Shown here: positions 61,557-64,000 of the stretch, one piece after another
Layout of the letters: each line of letters begins with the position of its first letter
Numbering within the stretch: position 1 is the first letter of the stretch
NCBI GenBank assembly: GCA_030168595.1
Contig: CP115556.1
Coordinates: 1,674,001-1,738,000 of the forward strand
Direction of reading: 5' to 3'
DNA length: 64,000 bases
DNA from: Methanomassiliicoccales archaeon LGM-DZ1
GTDB taxonomy: Archaea; Thermoplasmatota; Thermoplasmata; Methanomassiliicoccales; Methanomethylophilaceae
Made by a program: the position numbers and the translations under genes
The notes under the pieces: generated by a model
Databases searched by the model: none
What the model saw: only the letters and a program-made list of their open reading frames with translations
What the model was told of the DNA's origin: nothing

Positions 61557-62105
61557 TCAGGACCCGAACGACTCTTTGCAGTTGCTTATCCTGTAGGTGA
61601 CGTAGATCCCGCAGATCAGCGTTATGATGCCGAAACAGGCGAAGATGGTGGACAGGAGGCAGCACCAGAGCGACAGCTTGTATTTCTGCGCGCGGAAGGT
61701 GAAATGCCCCGATACGAGCGCCAGGGCCCCGGAGATGATCTCCGCCATGCTGCTGACGAGGATGATGTTCACGAAGTCGTTCCTGTCGAGCCCCATGTAC
61801 TCCCCGTTCTCCCACAGCCCGGCATCCTCCAGGGCATCGATCATGGTATCGGCGCTCGACTCGCTCAGCACGGCCGAGTAGATGCCGTCGATCAGGGCGA
61901 TGACCCCCCAGAGCAGGAGGAGATAGGCGGTGACGCGCCTGTAATCATTGAGCCAGCGGGCGTTCTCCGGGGCCTGCTGATATCCGGCCCCGGGGGACCA
62001 GTTCCCGGAAGAGGTGGCGTCGGGCTCGGCGGACGCTCCGCAGTAGGGGCAGAACTTGTCCCCGTCGGCTATCTCGCGCCCGCATTCGGTGCAGTATCTT
62101 GTCAT
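61557..62105 (-). CDS. Zinc-ribbon membrane protein
   Basis: A 182-residue protein: an N-terminal zinc ribbon (YCTECGREI and FCPYCGAS, residues 4-23), a Gly/Pro linker, then four membrane helices (AYLLLLWGVIALIDGIYSAV; VNIILVSSMAEIISGALALV; WCCLLSTIFACFGII; followed by a short tail). Such zinc-ribbon membrane proteins are common in methanogens; the function is unknown. Confidence 0.78.
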   Translation of the reverse strand: MTRYCTECGREIADGDKFCPYCGASAEPDATSSGNWSPGAGYQQAPENARWLNDYRRVTAYLLLLWGVIALIDGIYSAVLSESSADTMIDALEDAGLWENGEYMGLDRNDFVNIILVSSMAEIISGALALVSGHFTFRAQKYKLSLWCCLLSTIFACFGIITLICGIYVTYRISNCKESFGS

Positions 62106-62168
62106 TGTAGTGTTCCTCCGTCTCCGGCAGTCCGCGGGGAGGGCAGCAGCCCTCCGCCGCAGAGAGGT

Positions 62169-62399
62169 TCACTCCAGGTCTTTGCGGGAGTTCAGGGCCT
62201 TCTTGAGGATGGCGGCCTCATCGGGGGAGAGGGTGATCCCCTTGCCCATCTTGGTGCCGTCGGGGGACCATTCCCTGATGTCGTACTTGGGGTCCTTCTC
62301 GTTCCAGCTCACGAGGTTGAACTCCTTGGTCCATCCTTTGGAGGATTCGGAGAGCACAGCGATCTTCTCCACAATCTCGTATTTGAACTCGGTGGGCAT
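62169..62399 (-). CDS. PC4/YdbC-type single-strand DNA-binding protein
   Basis: A 76-residue PC4-like protein (FKYEIVEKIAVLSES, KGWTKEFNLVSWNEKDPKYDI with only short runs shown, then REWSPDGTKMGKGITLS). It is the YdbC form of the eukaryotic transcription coactivator p15/PC4, a dimer that binds single-stranded DNA. It is convergent with no gene and appears monocistronic. Confidence 0.9.
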   Translation of the reverse strand: MPTEFKYEIVEKIAVLSESSKGWTKEFNLVSWNEKDPKYDIREWSPDGTKMGKGITLSPDEAAILKKALNSRKDLE

Positions 62400-62559
62400 T
62401 TCGATTACCTTGCCATCGGTATCCCTCTAATATTTTAAAATTAGTGGCATCCTGCGCAGGGCCCGGCCTGCACGGCGCATCCGGTGCAATCATTATAAGG
62501 CAGATGCCCGTTAGAAAGCGCATAGGGACGTTCAGGCGTCCCGGACGTGAAGCAGGCAC

Positions 62560-63933
62560 ATGGATTCTCTAACCCTCGCGATCCTGGTGGCAGTGATCGT
62601 ATTACTTCTGGCATTCTCGGCGTTCTTCTCCGGGACCGAGACAGCGTACACCTCTGCGAGCACCGCGCGCCTGAAGAAGATGGCCGAGGACGGGGACAAG
62701 AGGGCCCGGAGGGCGCTTGCCAACATGGACAACTTCGACCGGCTCCTCACGACGGTGCTCGTCGGGAACAACGTCGTCAACATCGCGTCATCCACCCTCA
62801 CCACCTTCGTCCTCACCGAGATATACGATGCCGGGACCGCTACCATCATCTCCACCGTGCTGATGATCACCGTCCTGCTGCTGGTCGGGGAGATCACCCC
62901 CAAGACGCTGGCCAAGCACCATCCGGAGAAGATGGCCATGCGCAACGCCGGCCTGATGCACGGCATCATAGTCGCCCTGTCCCCGCTGACCTGGATCTTC
63001 CTCAAGGTGACCAACGCCCTCACCGCGGCGATCGGCGACGACGGCAAGAAGCAGCCCACCATGACCGAGGCGGAGCTCGGCGTCATGATCGACGAGATCC
63101 AGGAGGAGGGGCAGCTCGAGAAGAGCGAGAGCGAGCTGATCAAGTCGGCCATGGAGCTCGACGACAAGCCGGTGGAGGCCATCTGCGTCCCGAGGGTGGA
63201 CATCACGGCGGCCAGCGTGAGCGTCAACGCGGAGGTACTGAAGAACATCTTCGTCGATTCCGGGTTCTCGCGCATCCCCGTCTACGAAGGGAGCATCGAC
63301 CGCATTGTGGGAGCGGTGTTCATCAAGGACTTCTTCGCGAAGTACACCTCCGGGAAGAAGTTCCGCGTGACGGACATCATCCGCCCGGTGAAGTTCGTCC
63401 CGAGGGACGCGAGCGTGGCGAAGGTCATGAGCGACCTCCAGAAGGCCAAGCTCAACATGGCGGTCGTCCTCGACGATTACGGGGGCACCGTCGGCATCGT
63501 GACGATGGAGGACCTGCTCGAGGAGCTCGTGGGGGAGATCTGGGACGAGAACGACACGGTCGATTATCCCATAAGGCAGGAGCCTGACGGCTCGTACGTG
63601 GTCGACGGGGCGGCCAACATATACGATGTCTTCGAGAAGATCGGCAGGTCGTTCGAGGACTCCGGATATGATTCCTCTACCGTAGGGGGTTATTTCGGGT
63701 ACCGTCTGCAGAGGATACCCAGAGTGGGGGATTCGGTGCTGTTCGGGGACGTCCGCATGACCGTGACCGCCACCGGCGGGCGGAGGATAAAGGAGGTCAG
63801 GTTCGAGATCGTTCCGCCTGCTCCGGAGCTCCCTCCCGGGGAGCCTGAGAAGGAGCGAAGGAACCGAGGTAGTTCCTCATATTGGCGACCGCGATCTCCT
63901 TCTTCGCCGGGTTGGACGCGACCTTGCCGGTGA
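62560..63933 (+). CDS. CNNM/CorC-type membrane protein (hemolysin C family)
   Basis: A 457-residue protein. An N-terminal CNNM (DUF21) transmembrane domain starts LTLAILVAVIVLLLAFSAFFSG; a CBS pair spans about residues 200-330 (CVPRVDITAASVSVN; DDYGGTVGIVTMEDLLEE), and a C-terminal CorC_HlyC domain ends at RRIKEVRFEIVPPA. The family exports divalent metal or organic ions such as magnesium. The last 45 or so codons run antisense through the neighbouring gene and are unlikely to be conserved. Confidence 0.88.
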   Translation: MDSLTLAILVAVIVLLLAFSAFFSGTETAYTSASTARLKKMAEDGDKRARRALANMDNFDRLLTTVLVGNNVVNIASSTLTTFVLTEIYDAGTATIISTVLMITVLLLVGEITPKTLAKHHPEKMAMRNAGLMHGIIVALSPLTWIFLKVTNALTAAIGDDGKKQPTMTEAELGVMIDEIQEEGQLEKSESELIKSAMELDDKPVEAICVPRVDITAASVSVNAEVLKNIFVDSGFSRIPVYEGSIDRIVGAVFIKDFFAKYTSGKKFRVTDIIRPVKFVPRDASVAKVMSDLQKAKLNMAVVLDDYGGTVGIVTMEDLLEELVGEIWDENDTVDYPIRQEPDGSYVVDGAANIYDVFEKIGRSFEDSGYDSSTVGGYFGYRLQRIPRVGDSVLFGDVRMTVTATGGRRIKEVRFEIVPPAPELPPGEPEKERRNRGSSSYWRPRSPSSPGWTRPCR

Positions 63934-64000
63934 TGGATATGACATCGCCGTGATGGGCGATCGCCCATTCGCCCTGCACCGCCTTCTGCTTGTCGAGGCG
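63797..64000 (-). CDS. Unknown protein, 3' end (truncated by the window)
   Basis: The last 67 codons of a minus-strand gene that enters from the right. The reading frame is open through 64000 (RLDKQKAVQGEWAIAHHGDVI; then SITGKVASNPAKKEIAV). The short basic-to-hydrophobic strands resemble an OB fold. It overlaps the CNNM/CorC gene's 3' end by 137 bp. No function is assigned. Confidence 0.55.
   Translation of the reverse strand, partial: RLDKQKAVQGEWAIAHHGDVISITGKVASNPAKKEIAVANMRNYLGSFAPSQAPREGAPEQAERSRT

Overview
The window comes from a methylotrophic methanogenic archaeon of the order Methanomassiliicoccales (Thermoplasmatota), most like the host-associated Methanomethylophilaceae. The grounds are a 275-residue PylS without the N-terminal PylSn domain, an unusual tRNA-Pyl with no linker between acceptor and D stems, three amber-containing methylamine methyltransferases with their corrinoid proteins, RamA, and archaeal housekeeping genes (NikR, HypA/HypD, archaeal TopA, PC4-like protein). 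GC content is high except in some intergenic blocks and in one AAA ATPase gene. Many starts lie about 26-30 nt downstream of a TATA box, so leaderless transcription looks common.

Layout. 1-13.9 kb: corrinoid guanylyltransferase end, topoisomerase, a paralogous pair of unknown genes, NikR, FolC-Nth, HypA-HypD, DNA alkylation repair (AlkD-like plus Ogt), DUF1848, and an XRE/DUF2975 pair. 13.9-17.2 kb: MenA- and UbiE-type genes and an M18 aminopeptidase. 17.4-34.4 kb: the methylamine/pyrrolysine island, in the order APC permease, mtbC, mtbB(Pyl), mttB(Pyl), mttC, EamA-type permease with an overlapping small membrane peptide, an 819-bp tandem duplication, mtmC, mtmB(Pyl), a decayed mtmB, a partial tRNA-Pyl copy, pylT, pylS, pylC, pylD, ramA. 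34.4-41.9 kb: DEAD-box helicase, ChlD/ChlI-like AAA pair, and an AT-rich AAA ATPase beside tRNA-Gly. 42-56.5 kb: DUF1846, YbaK, second DEAD helicase, two rubredoxins with a flavoprotein, ValRS, CBS proteins, GlyRS, two universal stress proteins, an amidohydrolase with an in-frame amber codon, and a TrxR-like reductase. 56.6-64 kb: small membrane peptide, PNPOx-like protein, zinc ribbon, membrane and TPR proteins, rubrerythrin, PC4-like protein, CNNM/CorC-type protein.

How the genes work together. MtmB, MtbB and MttB move methyl groups from mono-, di- and trimethylamine to MtmC, MtbC and MttC. RamA reductively activates the Co(II) corrinoids. PylC and PylD make pyrrolysine, and PylS charges it onto PylT for reading UAG. 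pylB, normally between pylS and pylC, is absent here and only a possible tail remains. mtbA (methyl-corrinoid:CoM methyltransferase) is not in the window.

The most notable observations are linked. Of about 64 gene ends that I read, only one (hypA, itself odd) ends in TAG; the rest are mainly TGA with five TAA. TAG is sense in at least four genes. The fourth is an amidohydrolase outside methylamine metabolism whose leaderless ATG lies six codons upstream of an in-frame TAG. This fits a genome in which UAG is largely or wholly a pyrrolysine codon.
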